A stretch of DNA of 35,184 bases, taken from assembly GCA_041650055.1 (NCBI GenBank), contig JBAZLV010000022.1, positions 1 to 35,184 of the forward strand. The letters are read 5' to 3'. A program made the translations under genes and the position numbers. Below are positions 1 through 7,674 of this stretch, one piece after another. This stretch comes from JBAZLV01 sp041650055 (lineage in GTDB: Bacteria; Nitrospirota; UBA9217). The notes below the pieces were generated by a model. That model was not told the origin of the DNA, did no database searches, and saw nothing but the letters and a program-made list of their open reading frames with translations. The stretch's first letter is position 1; every line of letters starts with the position of its first letter.

Positions 1-1090
1 ATTCGCGGACATTGCCCGGCCAGTCGTATGCCATAAGCCGCGCATGTTCTTCAGGCGACAGGGTAATTCCTTTGTTCCCGGTGAATGTTCCTAGCAGATA
101 ATTGCACAAGGGCGGAATATCATTTCGCCGTTCGCGGAGCGGAGGCAGATGCAGCTGAAGAACGCTTAACCGGTAAAACAGATCCTTGCGAAACGTTTTT
201 CCAACTACCATGTTCATATCGATGCCTGTCGCTGCAATGACCCGTACATCAACGACGCGGGAAGATGCGCTTCCTATTTTTCTCACCACTTTATCGTCTA
301 TCACACTGAGCAATTTTGCCTGAAGATGAGGCGGCATTTCTCCGATTTCATCAAGAAAAAGAGTTCCGCCATCCGCCATTTCAAAAATACCTTTTCGGGC
401 AGATGCCGCGCCGGTGAACGCTCCTTTTTCATACCCGAACAATTCCGCCTCTATCAGGCTTTCCGGGAGGGCGGCGCAATTGATGCTGATAAAGGGTGCT
501 GCATTTCGTGCGCTTCGATAATGAATGGCCTTTGCCATCATGGTCTTTCCCGTACCTGTCTCGCCGGTAATAAGCACCGGGGAGTCAGACGTGGCCGCGA
601 GCTCCTTCATTTTCATGATTTCAGCAAGCGCGTCTCCTCCTACAAAAACAGCCTCTTCGCTTTCACGGGTTTGCCGATAATCCTGCAGCTGTTCATATCG
701 CTCGAGTTCCAGAGTTCTGAGCGCCTGGTTTACCGTCAGCCGGAGCGCCTCAAGCTCGAATGGCTTTGCAAGGTAATCGTATGCTCCAGTTTTAATGGCG
801 GTGACGGCATTTTCGAAGCTTGGAAATGCGGTTGCAAAAATAATTTTTGCCTGTTCATTGTATTTTAATATTTCAGGACAGAGCAGATGGCCTTCCATGT
901 CAGGGAGTTGTTGATCGAGCAGTACCACATCAACAGACTGGCGGGAACAGATGGCAAGACCATCCTTGGCAGTATGTGCCATAACGATATCAAGTGGCTC
1001 GTGTTCGAGAAATTCCTTTACTGAATCAGCGTATATTTTGTCGTCGTCGATGATTAAAAGTGTTTTTTTTCCGCTATGCTGGTTTACCAT
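1..1090 (-). CDS. Sigma-54-dependent response regulator, NtrC family (3' end beyond window)
   Basis: This is a two-component regulator that activates sigma-54 RNA polymerase. About 363 codons lie in the window, and the C-terminal DNA-binding part runs off the left edge. The receiver domain spans roughly residues 10-125, with the acidic pair at D15-D17, the phospho-acceptor D59 in VVLLDQQLP and the conserved Lys in LAKPFE. The AAA+ domain follows: Walker A is GETGTGKT, the sigma-54 contact loop is EKGAFTGA and Walker B is GGTLFLDEIGE. The reading ends in YDWPGNVRE at the edge. The ATG at 1090 has GAGG four bases upstream. A good promoter lies at 1278-1306 on the same strand, leaving a leader of about 185 nt with two strong hairpins. 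No partner kinase is visible in the window, so the signal and targets are unknown. Confidence 0.95.
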   Translation of the reverse strand, partial: MVNQHSGKKTLLIIDDDKIYADSVKEFLEHEPLDIVMAHTAKDGLAICSRQSVDVVLLDQQLPDMEGHLLCPEILKYNEQAKIIFATAFPSFENAVTAIKTGAYDYLAKPFELEALRLTVNQALRTLELERYEQLQDYRQTRESEEAVFVGGDALAEIMKMKELAATSDSPVLITGETGTGKTMMAKAIHYRSARNAAPFISINCAALPESLIEAELFGYEKGAFTGAASARKGIFEMADGGTLFLDEIGEMPPHLQAKLLSVIDDKVVRKIGSASSRVVDVRVIAATGIDMNMVVGKTFRKDLFYRLSVLQLHLPPLRERRNDIPPLCNYLLGTFTGNKGITLSPEEHARLMAYDWPGNVRE

Positions 1091-1117
1091 GCGTCCTCAA
1101 TCCCTGCGACATGGAAT

Positions 1118-1135
1118 CCCCGGCTTACGCCGGGG
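1118..1135. repeat. GC-rich palindrome
   Basis: Perfect 7-bp stem CCCCGGC / GCCGGGG with loop TTAC. It is 28 bases upstream of the response regulator start on the minus strand. No T-run follows on either strand, so it is not a classic intrinsic terminator. It resembles the short extragenic palindromes often scattered in bacterial genomes. Confidence 0.65.
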
Positions 1136-1173
1136 GAGGAAGGCAGTAAGTCGCGGGAGGTCGCGTTTATTGA

Positions 1174-1204
1174 TGGAGCCTCCGCTCCTGCAAGAGCGGC
1201 TCCA
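1174..1204. repeat. Extragenic palindrome
   Basis: The stem pairs TGGAG with CTCCA and, inside it, CCGCTC with GAGCGG around a 6-nt loop (CTGCAA), with a 3-nt bulge on one side. It sits in the leader of the response regulator. It looks like a REP-type element. Its copy number elsewhere in the genome cannot be seen from here. Confidence 0.6.
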
Positions 1205-1277
1205 CTTATGAATACCTTGAAATTTTCCGTTTGCGTCGGTGTTTTTGTATCAGAAATCATGCCGAATTCTTGATTCA

Positions 1278-1306
1278 AATGTACGCGCACCCCGCAGGTT
1301 TGTCAA
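1278..1306 (-). promoter_or_regulatory. Sigma-70-type promoter for the response regulator
   Basis: On the minus strand, TTGACA (1306-1301) and TACATT (1283-1278) are separated by 17 bases. The -35 box is perfect. The expected start of transcription is near 1271, giving a leader of about 180 nt before the regulator ATG at 1090. Confidence 0.55.
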
Positions 1307-1391
1307 GGATGCTGAAAAAAAACCCGCAATGAATTGCCTGTAATGATTGCAAACAAACTATGTGGCGGGAATGCACGTGAGGGAGAGGGCT

Positions 1392-1481
1392 CTAGACAGG
1401 CGAATGCAGCCACGTACACAATATCAATTCGGCCCCCTGGATCGTGCTGGTAGACCACGACCGGCATGCGCCTGTCTCTAG
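1392..1481. repeat. Long inverted repeat downstream of the sigma factor gene
   Basis: The arms are 1392-1407 (CTAGACAGGCGAATGC) and 1464-1481, whose reverse complement is CTAGAGACAGGCGCATGC. They match except for a 2-base insertion and one mismatch. The 56-nt interior holds a further small stem (TGGT AG ACCA at about 1447-1456). The right arm abuts the stop codon of the sigma factor gene. It could be a 3'-end RNA structure or a mobile repeat remnant. There is no U-run for simple intrinsic termination. Confidence 0.5.
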
Positions 1482-2459
1482 CTATAACATCTCTTCAAAA
1501 CTGATGGTACGGGTCCGGGTGATTTCCCGTAGTTTTCTTAACGCCTGTTCCTGAATCTGCCGTACCCGTTCCCTGGTAATGCTGAGCGCCTTTCCGATGC
1601 TGTCGAGGGTTCTCGGATTTTCACCATCAAGCCCGAAGCGAAGCTCAATAACCTTGCGTTCAATCTCGCGTAGCTGACCGAGCCAATCATCGATATGCCT
1701 GCGTCTTCGAATATCATCTGACGCAACGGAAGGTGGCAATGCGTTTTCGTCTTCAATCACGCTCTGGAGGGTATCTTCTTCATGGTCTCCGATGAGCATG
1801 TCCAGTGAATACGTTTCGCGGAGTACCTGAGATAAATTTCGAACTTTCTCAACGCTCATTTTCATTTTTTCCGCGATTTCTTCAATGTTCGGTTCGCGAC
1901 CAAGGTCCTGGGTAAGATGGCGGACAGTCGCAGAATAGGCATGCACGCGTCCTGCCACATGAACCGGAAGGCGTATGATTTTTGCCTGATTGACAATCGC
2001 ACGTTCGATTGACTGACGGATCCACCAGACAGCATAGGTGCTGAATTTCAATCCCCGCTGATACTGAAATTTTTCTACCGCCCGAATGAGCCCGAGATTG
2101 CCTTCTTCCAGAATGTCGCCGAACGGAAGTCCACGGTTGATATATTTTTTACCGATTGCCACAACCAGCCTGAGATTTGCTTCAATCATGGCCGTTCGTG
2201 CTTCCTGATCGCCTTCCGCAATCTTCTTGCCAAGCATCTGTTCTTCCGCGAAGGTGAGCAGGGGCATGCTTCGGATATCCTTCAAATAATACTTGACCGC
2301 GTCCAGACCCTTTGACGCAGATGCGCTGTTGTTTCGTTTTTCAGGTTCAAGCTCATGAACAGGTTCTTCCTGCAGAAACGTGGGTTTTTCCTCGGGATGC
2401 ATTTCCGCGTTCAGGAAATCAACAACAGACAGATCTCGTTCCATTACCCATTGGCTCAT
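1482..2459 (-). CDS. rpoS: RNA polymerase sigma factor, RpoS-like (sigma-70 group 2)
   Basis: This is an alternative sigma factor of the sigma-70 family, 325 residues, lacking region 1.1. Region 1.2 reads YYLKDIRSMPLLTFAEE. Region 2 has ANLRLVVAIGKKYINRG and the -10 recognition helix STYAVWWIRQSIERAI. Region 3 follows (EEIAEKMKMSVEKVRN). Region 4 ends with the -35 recognition helix SITRERVRQIQEQALRKLRE. I chose the ATG at 2459 (MSQWVMERD) over the upstream ATG at 2495 because GGGAGG lies five bases before it. Size and regions fit RpoS, but distinguishing RpoS from other group 2 sigmas needs a tree, so the symbol is tentative. Confidence 0.85.
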   Translation of the reverse strand: MSQWVMERDLSVVDFLNAEMHPEEKPTFLQEEPVHELEPEKRNNSASASKGLDAVKYYLKDIRSMPLLTFAEEQMLGKKIAEGDQEARTAMIEANLRLVVAIGKKYINRGLPFGDILEEGNLGLIRAVEKFQYQRGLKFSTYAVWWIRQSIERAIVNQAKIIRLPVHVAGRVHAYSATVRHLTQDLGREPNIEEIAEKMKMSVEKVRNLSQVLRETYSLDMLIGDHEEDTLQSVIEDENALPPSVASDDIRRRRHIDDWLGQLREIERKVIELRFGLDGENPRTLDSIGKALSITRERVRQIQEQALRKLREITRTRTISFEEML

Positions 2460-2787
2460 TGCAGCCTCCCGTTTTATGGCGGACATTGCGATCATGTCCC
2501 GCGTCGTTTGTAATTTTCATGTTGCATGTCGTAAGGTGAACACAGACAGGGGTGCGCAAATATGTATCCATCCATTGCAAATAAAAAGCCACGATGATGT
2601 ATTCTTAAAAAATCTTATGTATCAAGGCAATTGCATGTTTATTTAAAAAACGTAAATACAAAATAGTTCAAAATGAACCACTCGTATTAGCCTAAAAGGA
2701 TTATTTTAGCGCTCATTCTCTCTCCAAGAGTAACCACAACATGGTATTCATAAACAAAGAGATTTTTTTATACCAAAAATTCCTTTC

Positions 2788-2816
2788 TTGCTAAATTCAG
2801 GACAGATAGTTACAAT
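2788..2816 (+). promoter_or_regulatory. Sigma-70-type promoter candidate
   Basis: TTGCTA (2788-2793) and TACAAT (2811-2816) are spaced by 17 bases, upstream of the beta-lactamase-fold gene. The predicted transcription start is within a few bases of the hairpin at 2820. Confidence 0.45.
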
Positions 2817-2819
2817 TAC

Positions 2820-2853
2820 AAAGGCGAACCCTGAAAAGTGAATCGCCTTTTTT
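2820..2853 (+). terminator. Terminator-like hairpin with T-run, no gene upstream on this strand
   Basis: Perfect 8-bp stem AAAGGCGA / TCGCCTTT with a 15-nt loop, running into six T (2848-2853). No plus-strand gene lies upstream. It either ends an unseen short transcript or forms the 5' end or an attenuator of the downstream mRNA. Confidence 0.5.
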
Positions 2854-2910
2854 GGTCGTATTGGTCCTCAGAATAACGCTATCGGGCAGGTGAAGAGCAA
2901 GGAGAAGATT

Positions 2911-4704
2911 ATGCTTCAATTTTTTCGGAGAGTCGGCTTTGGGATTTTTCTGCTCGGACTTCTCCTTGCCTCTGACACTTCGATTTCCGCCAGACCCGAA
3001 GTTTCATTCCAGATCAATTACGAACCGGTCAAGGAATCAATTTCCCGCCTTATCTGGAGCGAGCTGAAAAACGACGTTTCCGGCCTCACGATTGCGCTGG
3101 TTGATGATCAAAGACTGGTATGGGCCCAGGGGTTCGGGTACGCGGACGCAACGCGCGATATCGTCGCAACACCGCAGACTGTTTACCGGATTGGCACGCT
3201 TACGAAGGTATTTACCGCCGCTGCAATCATGCAGCTTGTTGAACAGGGCGTCATCATTCTTGACCGGCCGCTCACTGCGTATGTCCCCGAGTTTTCCATG
3301 CAGACCCGATTTCCGGTCAAAAAACCAATAACAATCAGGAATACATTGACGCATCATGCCGGTCTTCCTTCCGATTTGTTGAAAGGAATGTGGAATCCGC
3401 AGCCGCAGCCGTTTTCCAGCGTCGTGTACAGTATCAACAATCAATATGCCTCGTACCCGTCCGGTGTTCTTTATTCGTATTCGAACATCGGTTACGATTT
3501 GCTCGGTTCTGCGATCGAACGAACGAGCCGGAAAAAATACGTCCAATATATGCATGAAGCGTTTTTCACGCCGCTTGGCATGACCAGTTCCGGATTTCTG
3601 CCTGTGCCCCGGTCTCTTGCTTTATCAAAAGGGTATCATCGGGGGAAAGAAATCGAGGAACCTCTTCTGCGGGACCTTCCCGCAGCAGGGATGTATTCAA
3701 ACGTCCTTGATCTGAGCAGGTTTCTTCATTTGTTCTTTGCGAACGGCAGAATTGGTGACCGTCAACTCCTGAAAAAAAAGACCCTTACTGATATGTTCAA
3801 GGTTCAAAACAGGGGTGTAGAACTCGATCTCGGCTTGCAGGTTGGGCTTGGATGGCTCATGGGAAATCTCGGCGAGATCACGATTCAAAATGCAGGAACC
3901 GTCGCTCACCATGCGGGAACGACCCTGATGTTCCGGAGTCAGATTATTATGCTGCCGCAGCATAAACTTGGGGTGATTGTTCTTGCAAACTCTTCGACTG
4001 CAGGCCGCGCTGTCGCAAGAATCGCGACACAGGCCTTATCTGAGGCACTTGAGGTGAAAACAGGAATTAAGCAACCGAGCTACGTGCGATCGAAAAGAGC
4101 GGATGTAATTTTGCCGCCGTATATCCGGGATCAGTATGCAGGCTATTATGCATCTCTTCTTGGAATGGCAGCAATCATTCCGCGGTCCGATCATTTTCAG
4201 GTTGAAGCCATGAAACGGAACTTTAGGCTTGTGCCGCTTGCCAACAGCAGGTTCGGCGTTCAATATGTCCTGTTTGGATTGTTTCCGTTTAGTTTCCGGG
4301 CGCTCGATCTCTATGAAATATCTTATGGGAGCATTTCCGGGCATGAAATACTTAAGGCAACCATTCATAATAGTGATTTGCTTATTGCAGAAAAAATCCA
4401 GCCAACGCCAATTCCGCAAGCATGGCTTGACAGGATGGGAGCGTATACGATTGTGAACCTGGAAAACGATCTTCCCGTGCTCGAAAATATCAAATTGTTT
4501 TATGAAGACGGATTCCTAATTATGGAGTGCAGCCTGCCGTTTCTCATGAAAGGTACGATGCGCTATCCCTTGAAGCCGCTCACGAATACTGAAGCGGTTC
4601 TTGCGGGGTTGGGCCGCGGTTTGGGGGAAACCATCAGTGTCGTTACGATAAACGGCAAAGAGATGCTGTCCTACTCCGGATATGTGCTGGAAAAGGAAAA
4701 GTAG
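2911..4704 (+). CDS. Secreted beta-lactamase-fold protein (PF00144 type) with Thr at the nucleophile position
   Basis: This belongs to the serine beta-lactamase-like / penicillin-binding esterase fold: 597 residues, with an N-terminal signal sequence ending near SISA. The family motifs are in order. SxxK appears as T-L-T-K in YRIGTLTKVFTAAAIMQL (Thr at residue 96, codon ACG at 3196-3198). Y-x-N appears as YSYSNIGYDLLG. The third motif appears as HAG in VAHHAGTT. So two motifs are intact and the nucleophile Ser is replaced by Thr. A further domain of about 200 residues follows, with no motif I recognise. I chose ATG 2911 over GTG 2890 because AAGGAG sits six bases before it. Family members are usually D,D-peptidases, esterases or beta-lactamases. 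The role here is unknown and activity may be altered or lost. Confidence 0.85.
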   Translation: MLQFFRRVGFGIFLLGLLLASDTSISARPEVSFQINYEPVKESISRLIWSELKNDVSGLTIALVDDQRLVWAQGFGYADATRDIVATPQTVYRIGTLTKVFTAAAIMQLVEQGVIILDRPLTAYVPEFSMQTRFPVKKPITIRNTLTHHAGLPSDLLKGMWNPQPQPFSSVVYSINNQYASYPSGVLYSYSNIGYDLLGSAIERTSRKKYVQYMHEAFFTPLGMTSSGFLPVPRSLALSKGYHRGKEIEEPLLRDLPAAGMYSNVLDLSRFLHLFFANGRIGDRQLLKKKTLTDMFKVQNRGVELDLGLQVGLGWLMGNLGEITIQNAGTVAHHAGTTLMFRSQIIMLPQHKLGVIVLANSSTAGRAVARIATQALSEALEVKTGIKQPSYVRSKRADVILPPYIRDQYAGYYASLLGMAAIIPRSDHFQVEAMKRNFRLVPLANSRFGVQYVLFGLFPFSFRALDLYEISYGSISGHEILKATIHNSDLLIAEKIQPTPIPQAWLDRMGAYTIVNLENDLPVLENIKLFYEDGFLIMECSLPFLMKGTMRYPLKPLTNTEAVLAGLGRGLGETISVVTINGKEMLSYSGYVLEKEK

Positions 4705-4731
4705 CCAGGTTTTTTGCTTTACCGTGGTTGC

Positions 4732-5919
4732 ATGATGCCTTGCATGCTGTTTGCAGTGCGGGAGAAAACACGGGATAACTATTCACTGAGCATGGATCAA
4801 TTTCAAAAAGATATGCATGGTCACACGAAGGATATTGCTGCACAGGTTGCCCGCCTTTCGCAGCTCCTGACACGCCACCGCGATGAGCTCCCGTTAGTCT
4901 ATCTTCAGGATCCAGCATTGCGAGAAGCATACATTTCTTACTTTCTGCCGTCCAATATAAAAAAAATACATATTCCCCTTCATGAGCTGGCATTGCACCC
5001 GGCGGGATTATTGTCACAAGACCGGCTGCGCATTCTTGACATTGGTTGCGGACCCGGTTCTGCTTTGCTCGGGGTTATGGAATTTTTTTCTCAACACGAG
5101 CATCGACCGTTTCTTGAACTCACCGCGCTCGACCATGTGCCTGAAAATTTGACTGCTACAAAAACGTTTTGCGAATCGTGGTGCAGTCAATGGAACATCA
5201 ATGCAACCATAACCACGGTAAAAGAAAATATACTGCAAAAAAATTTCTCGCCTGCCGGTGCATTCGACCTTATTCTTTTCTCCAACGTCGTGAATGAACT
5301 ATTCGTTTCTGATGAAAACCGGACACGCAAACGTGCCGCTCTTGTGAGCCGCATTGTAAAGGATTGCTTGCATGCCCAGGGAAGCTGCATTATCATCGAA
5401 CCTGCTTTACACCAGACATCCCGCGACATGCTTAGCCTTCGCGATGCGATGCAGGAGCAGGGTGTTCAGATTTATGCACCCTGCCTTGTTCAACGCTTCT
5501 GTCCTGCGCTTGCAAACCCGAAAGACTGGTGTCACGAAGACGTTCCCTGGGAACCGCCAAAACTTGTTCAGGAAATCGATCGGCTGACAGGGTTGCGTAA
5601 AGATTCCTTGAAGTTTTCCTATCTGGTTTTAAGAAAGGACAGCCATGCTCTTTCGGATGTATGCACTCAGGATGCATTTCGCATCGTGAGCGAACCGCTT
5701 GTTTCCAAAGGCAAAATCGAATATTATATCTGCGGAAATTCAGGAAGGAGACTGGTCACTCGGTTGAATAAGGACCGGACTACTGCAAATGCTTCTTTTG
5801 CAACGCTGAAACGCGGAGATATTGCCGCCTTTGAACAATTGACAGATCAACAGAAACGGTATATTGTCGGTAAACAAACATCCGTGCGAATTCTCATACA
5901 AAGAAAATCGTATGCATAA
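4732..5919 (+). CDS. Rsm22/METTL17-like SAM-dependent methyltransferase-fold protein
   Basis: This is a class I SAM-binding protein of the Rsm22 (mitochondrial small-ribosomal-subunit assembly) family, about 395 residues. The SAM motif I is RILDIGCGPGSALLG, and LILFSNVVNEL fits motif IV. The C-terminal half has the family-typical Cys-rich stretch C-x6-C-P...WCH (PCLVQRFCPALANPKDWCH), then KFSYLVL. In METTL17 such cysteines hold an Fe-S cluster (family knowledge). The start is uncertain: ATGs at 4732, 4735, 4744 and 4792 are in frame and none has a clear Shine-Dalgarno. It follows the beta-lactamase-like gene by 27 bases and precedes greB by 30, so they may be co-transcribed. The likely job is ribosome assembly or rRNA modification; this is an inference. 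Confidence 0.75.
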   Translation: MMPCMLFAVREKTRDNYSLSMDQFQKDMHGHTKDIAAQVARLSQLLTRHRDELPLVYLQDPALREAYISYFLPSNIKKIHIPLHELALHPAGLLSQDRLRILDIGCGPGSALLGVMEFFSQHEHRPFLELTALDHVPENLTATKTFCESWCSQWNINATITTVKENILQKNFSPAGAFDLILFSNVVNELFVSDENRTRKRAALVSRIVKDCLHAQGSCIIIEPALHQTSRDMLSLRDAMQEQGVQIYAPCLVQRFCPALANPKDWCHEDVPWEPPKLVQEIDRLTGLRKDSLKFSYLVLRKDSHALSDVCTQDAFRIVSEPLVSKGKIEYYICGNSGRRLVTRLNKDRTTANASFATLKRGDIAAFEQLTDQQKRYIVGKQTSVRILIQRKSYA

Positions 5920-5949
5920 ATTTTTATTCTCGTTCACATCTCAATCCGC

Positions 5950-6459
5950 ATGAGCCGATATCGCACACCTCAAAAGCCAGGATCAAAATACATTACTCCA
6001 GAAGGCAAAAAGCGCTTGAGCGATGAGTTTCAATTCCTCTGGCATACGAAGCGTCCGGAAGTAACCAAAGCGCTTGCAGCCGCTGCTGCAGAAGGCGACC
6101 GGTCAGAGAATGCAGAGTATATTTACCGCAAGAAGCAACTGCGCGAGATTGATGCCCGCATTCATCATTTAAAAAATCGGCTTGAACATATCGTGGTTGT
6201 AAACAGCATACCTGATGACGAATCGAGAATTTTCTTTGGTGCCTGGGTGCGGCTGGAAGATGAGGATGGTGCTCGTGCCGACTATCGCATTGTCGGGCCG
6301 GATGAATTTGATCCTGCAAAAGGATTGATCAGCATGGACTCGCCCATGGCCCATGCCCTTATGAAAAAAATAGAAGGAGACGAGATTATCGTCAAGCGTC
6401 CAAAGGGCGACGCCTGTTTTACAATTGTGCGGGTACAGTATGAGGCGTTTGGCGAGTGA
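5950..6459 (+). CDS. greB: Transcription elongation factor GreB
   Basis: This protein stimulates transcript cleavage by backtracked RNA polymerase. It has 169 residues, slightly longer than E. coli GreB because of an N-terminal extension (MSRYRTPQKPGS). The coiled-coil tip carries the catalytic acidic residues in AAEGDRSENAEY, followed by KKQLREIDARI. The C-terminal FKBP-like domain has RIFFGAWVRLEDEDGA, YRIVGPDEFD and ISMDSPMAHALM, all typical of GreB rather than GreA. It lies 30 bases after the Rsm22-like gene in the same direction. No strong terminator is seen before the AT-rich gene that follows. Confidence 0.92.
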   Translation: MSRYRTPQKPGSKYITPEGKKRLSDEFQFLWHTKRPEVTKALAAAAAEGDRSENAEYIYRKKQLREIDARIHHLKNRLEHIVVVNSIPDDESRIFFGAWVRLEDEDGARADYRIVGPDEFDPAKGLISMDSPMAHALMKKIEGDEIIVKRPKGDACFTIVRVQYEAFGE

Positions 6460-6599
6460 GATGGTTCGCTTCTGAATGAAAATTGGACCTACTTTGACTG
6501 CAAATTCAATTCAACGATTACGAAAAAATGGATTAGTTGTTTTTTCTGATTGTATTCACACCTGATAATAACATCAAGACTTTTCACTCTTCCAACGTA

Positions 6600-6628
6600 T
6601 TGATATTTCAATTTTCCCGTGCTATAGT
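6600..6628 (+). promoter_or_regulatory. Strong sigma-70-type promoter for the Ntn-hydrolase-like gene
   Basis: TTGATA (6600-6605) and TATAGT (6623-6628) are spaced by exactly 17 bases. The expected transcription start is near 6635, about 30 nt before the ATG at 6665, so the gene has its own transcription unit. Confidence 0.6.
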
Positions 6629-6664
6629 CCGGTTTAGCTAATCACTTGTTCGCCATTGAAAAAA

Positions 6665-7483
6665 ATGACCCTGATAATTTCTACGATAGAAAATAACGAG
6701 CTTTACCTATTGGCTGACACGCAAATTACATTTCCAGTCCGTGCTTACAAAAAACCATTTGATGCCCTCAAGGTGTTCTTTTTTGACTCAGCAACCGCAA
6801 TCGCATACAGTGGCATAACCGTATGTGCACATGAAATGATATATGAAGTTTTCAAGGCATATCGACATAATGATGATCTTGAGTCTGTGGCTAAGTCTAT
6901 AAATAAATTAAGAGACAGACTTAATGGCCCAGATTTTTTAATAGTACGTACAAGCGGTTCTCCTAAAATCATCAAGATAGCGGATAGTGGTGTCTCAAAA
7001 ATTACTTCAGGTATTGCGTGGATAGGTGATTCAGAAGCCGCCAATTTTGTGGCAACAAATTTTAAAAAGGGAACCATTTTTGATATAGAGAGGTTATTTA
7101 GTCAAGTAATTGAAGGCGATGAATATAAAACTGTTGGTGGATATCCAGTATTGGCAAGGGGAACCCCGGAAGGATTTAGTTTTGTACCATATATGAAGCT
7201 TATTTCTCCAAGGTATGTTCCGAAAAATGGAATGCAAGCTGTAGATTTTGGTACAAACCAAGCAGGTGGATATGGGTACACTACGATAACACCCACAGCA
7301 TTTGGTCAAAATGGATTTGGATTATTTTTCTTTCAAGGAAAGTTCGGATATTTTTTTCATGTTGACTTGCGCGATAATATTGCTGAACGGCTAAAAGCAT
7401 ACGCGAATACACCTGAAGAATTCATTGAAATTATTACAAATGATACACATATCCGTTTGGAACATTGCGGTAAATTAGGATGA
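6665..7483 (+). CDS. Orphan proteasome/HslV-like Ntn-hydrolase with N-terminal Thr
   Basis: The protein has 272 residues. ATG at 6665 is followed directly by ACC, so removal of Met would leave Thr1, as in HslV. Counting from Thr1, Asp lies at 17 (LLADTQIT), exactly where the proteasome catalytic Asp sits. Lys lies at 35 (DALKVFFF), near the catalytic Lys33, and SG at 48-49 is in the place of the oxyanion-hole Gly47. A beta-hairpin (FLIVRTSGSPKIIKIADSG), then IAWIGDSEAA and YKTVGGYPV, follow the order of proteasome beta subunits. The Ser before the final GG is Val here. About 95 residues extend past the core. A TTG start at 6656 is possible, but it would bury the Thr. There is no clear Shine-Dalgarno. 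The gene is AT-rich compared with its neighbours and has no ATPase partner nearby. Substrate and assembly state are unknown; the fold is inferred from motifs, not from a search. Confidence 0.65.
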   Translation: MTLIISTIENNELYLLADTQITFPVRAYKKPFDALKVFFFDSATAIAYSGITVCAHEMIYEVFKAYRHNDDLESVAKSINKLRDRLNGPDFLIVRTSGSPKIIKIADSGVSKITSGIAWIGDSEAANFVATNFKKGTIFDIERLFSQVIEGDEYKTVGGYPVLARGTPEGFSFVPYMKLISPRYVPKNGMQAVDFGTNQAGGYGYTTITPTAFGQNGFGLFFFQGKFGYFFHVDLRDNIAERLKAYANTPEEFIEIITNDTHIRLEHCGKLG

Positions 7484-7674
7484 AGAAAAGTGTCCCCGTC
7501 CTCGAGTTTCTTAGGCAGGGTAGCGCAGCGCGAAAACCCGACACAATAATCCCAACTGCGTGTCGAAGAGGTCGATAAAAGCGCGCTCCTCACATGCGCG
7601 TTCAGGAAGATTCACATGCTTAATGGTTTTGTTTTGGCAGGGGCTGCAATAAAATTTCATTGAAAGGCGCTACT
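7484..7674. other. Intergenic, possible decayed fragment
   Basis: A GC-richer patch (about 7490-7625) sits between the AT-rich gene and the lipoprotein gene. On the minus strand it keeps a short open frame (start 7593) that runs into the end of the AT-rich gene and matches nothing I recognise. It may be a remnant of an older gene or element left when the AT-rich gene arrived. No promoter or terminator is clear. Confidence 0.35.

Larger units (their letters stand above)
1091..1481. other. Intergenic region with promoter, two hairpins and a long inverted repeat
   Basis: This 391-base gap separates two minus-strand genes. It holds a minus-strand promoter (1278-1306), two compact palindromes (1118-1135 and 1174-1204) in the leader of the response regulator, and a long inverted repeat (1392-1481) just downstream of the sigma factor stop codon. 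A 58-codon minus-strand ORF starting at 1260 and ending at 1084 overlaps the regulator start as ATGGTAA. It has no Shine-Dalgarno and runs through both palindromes, so I do not call it a gene. Confidence 0.7.
2460..2910. other. Divergent intergenic region
   Basis: This AT-rich gap of 451 bases lies between the minus-strand sigma factor and the plus-strand beta-lactamase-like gene. I see one plus-strand promoter candidate (2788-2816) followed at once by a terminator-like hairpin (2820-2853). No convincing minus-strand promoter for the sigma factor could be picked. There is no further ORF with a ribosome binding site. Confidence 0.6.

Noticed and set aside
326..868. 180-codon plus-strand ORF
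   Set aside because: It lies antisense to the sigma-54 regulator, whose AAA+ motifs are clear on the minus strand; the ORF has no ribosome binding site or recognisable motif.
1084..1260. 58-codon minus-strand ORF in the regulator leader
   Set aside because: No Shine-Dalgarno, and it reads through two palindromes; kept only as an observation about the leader.
7490..7625. Possible transposase remnant
   Set aside because: The patch is GC-richer than the AT-rich gene beside it, but no transposase motif can be read on either strand.
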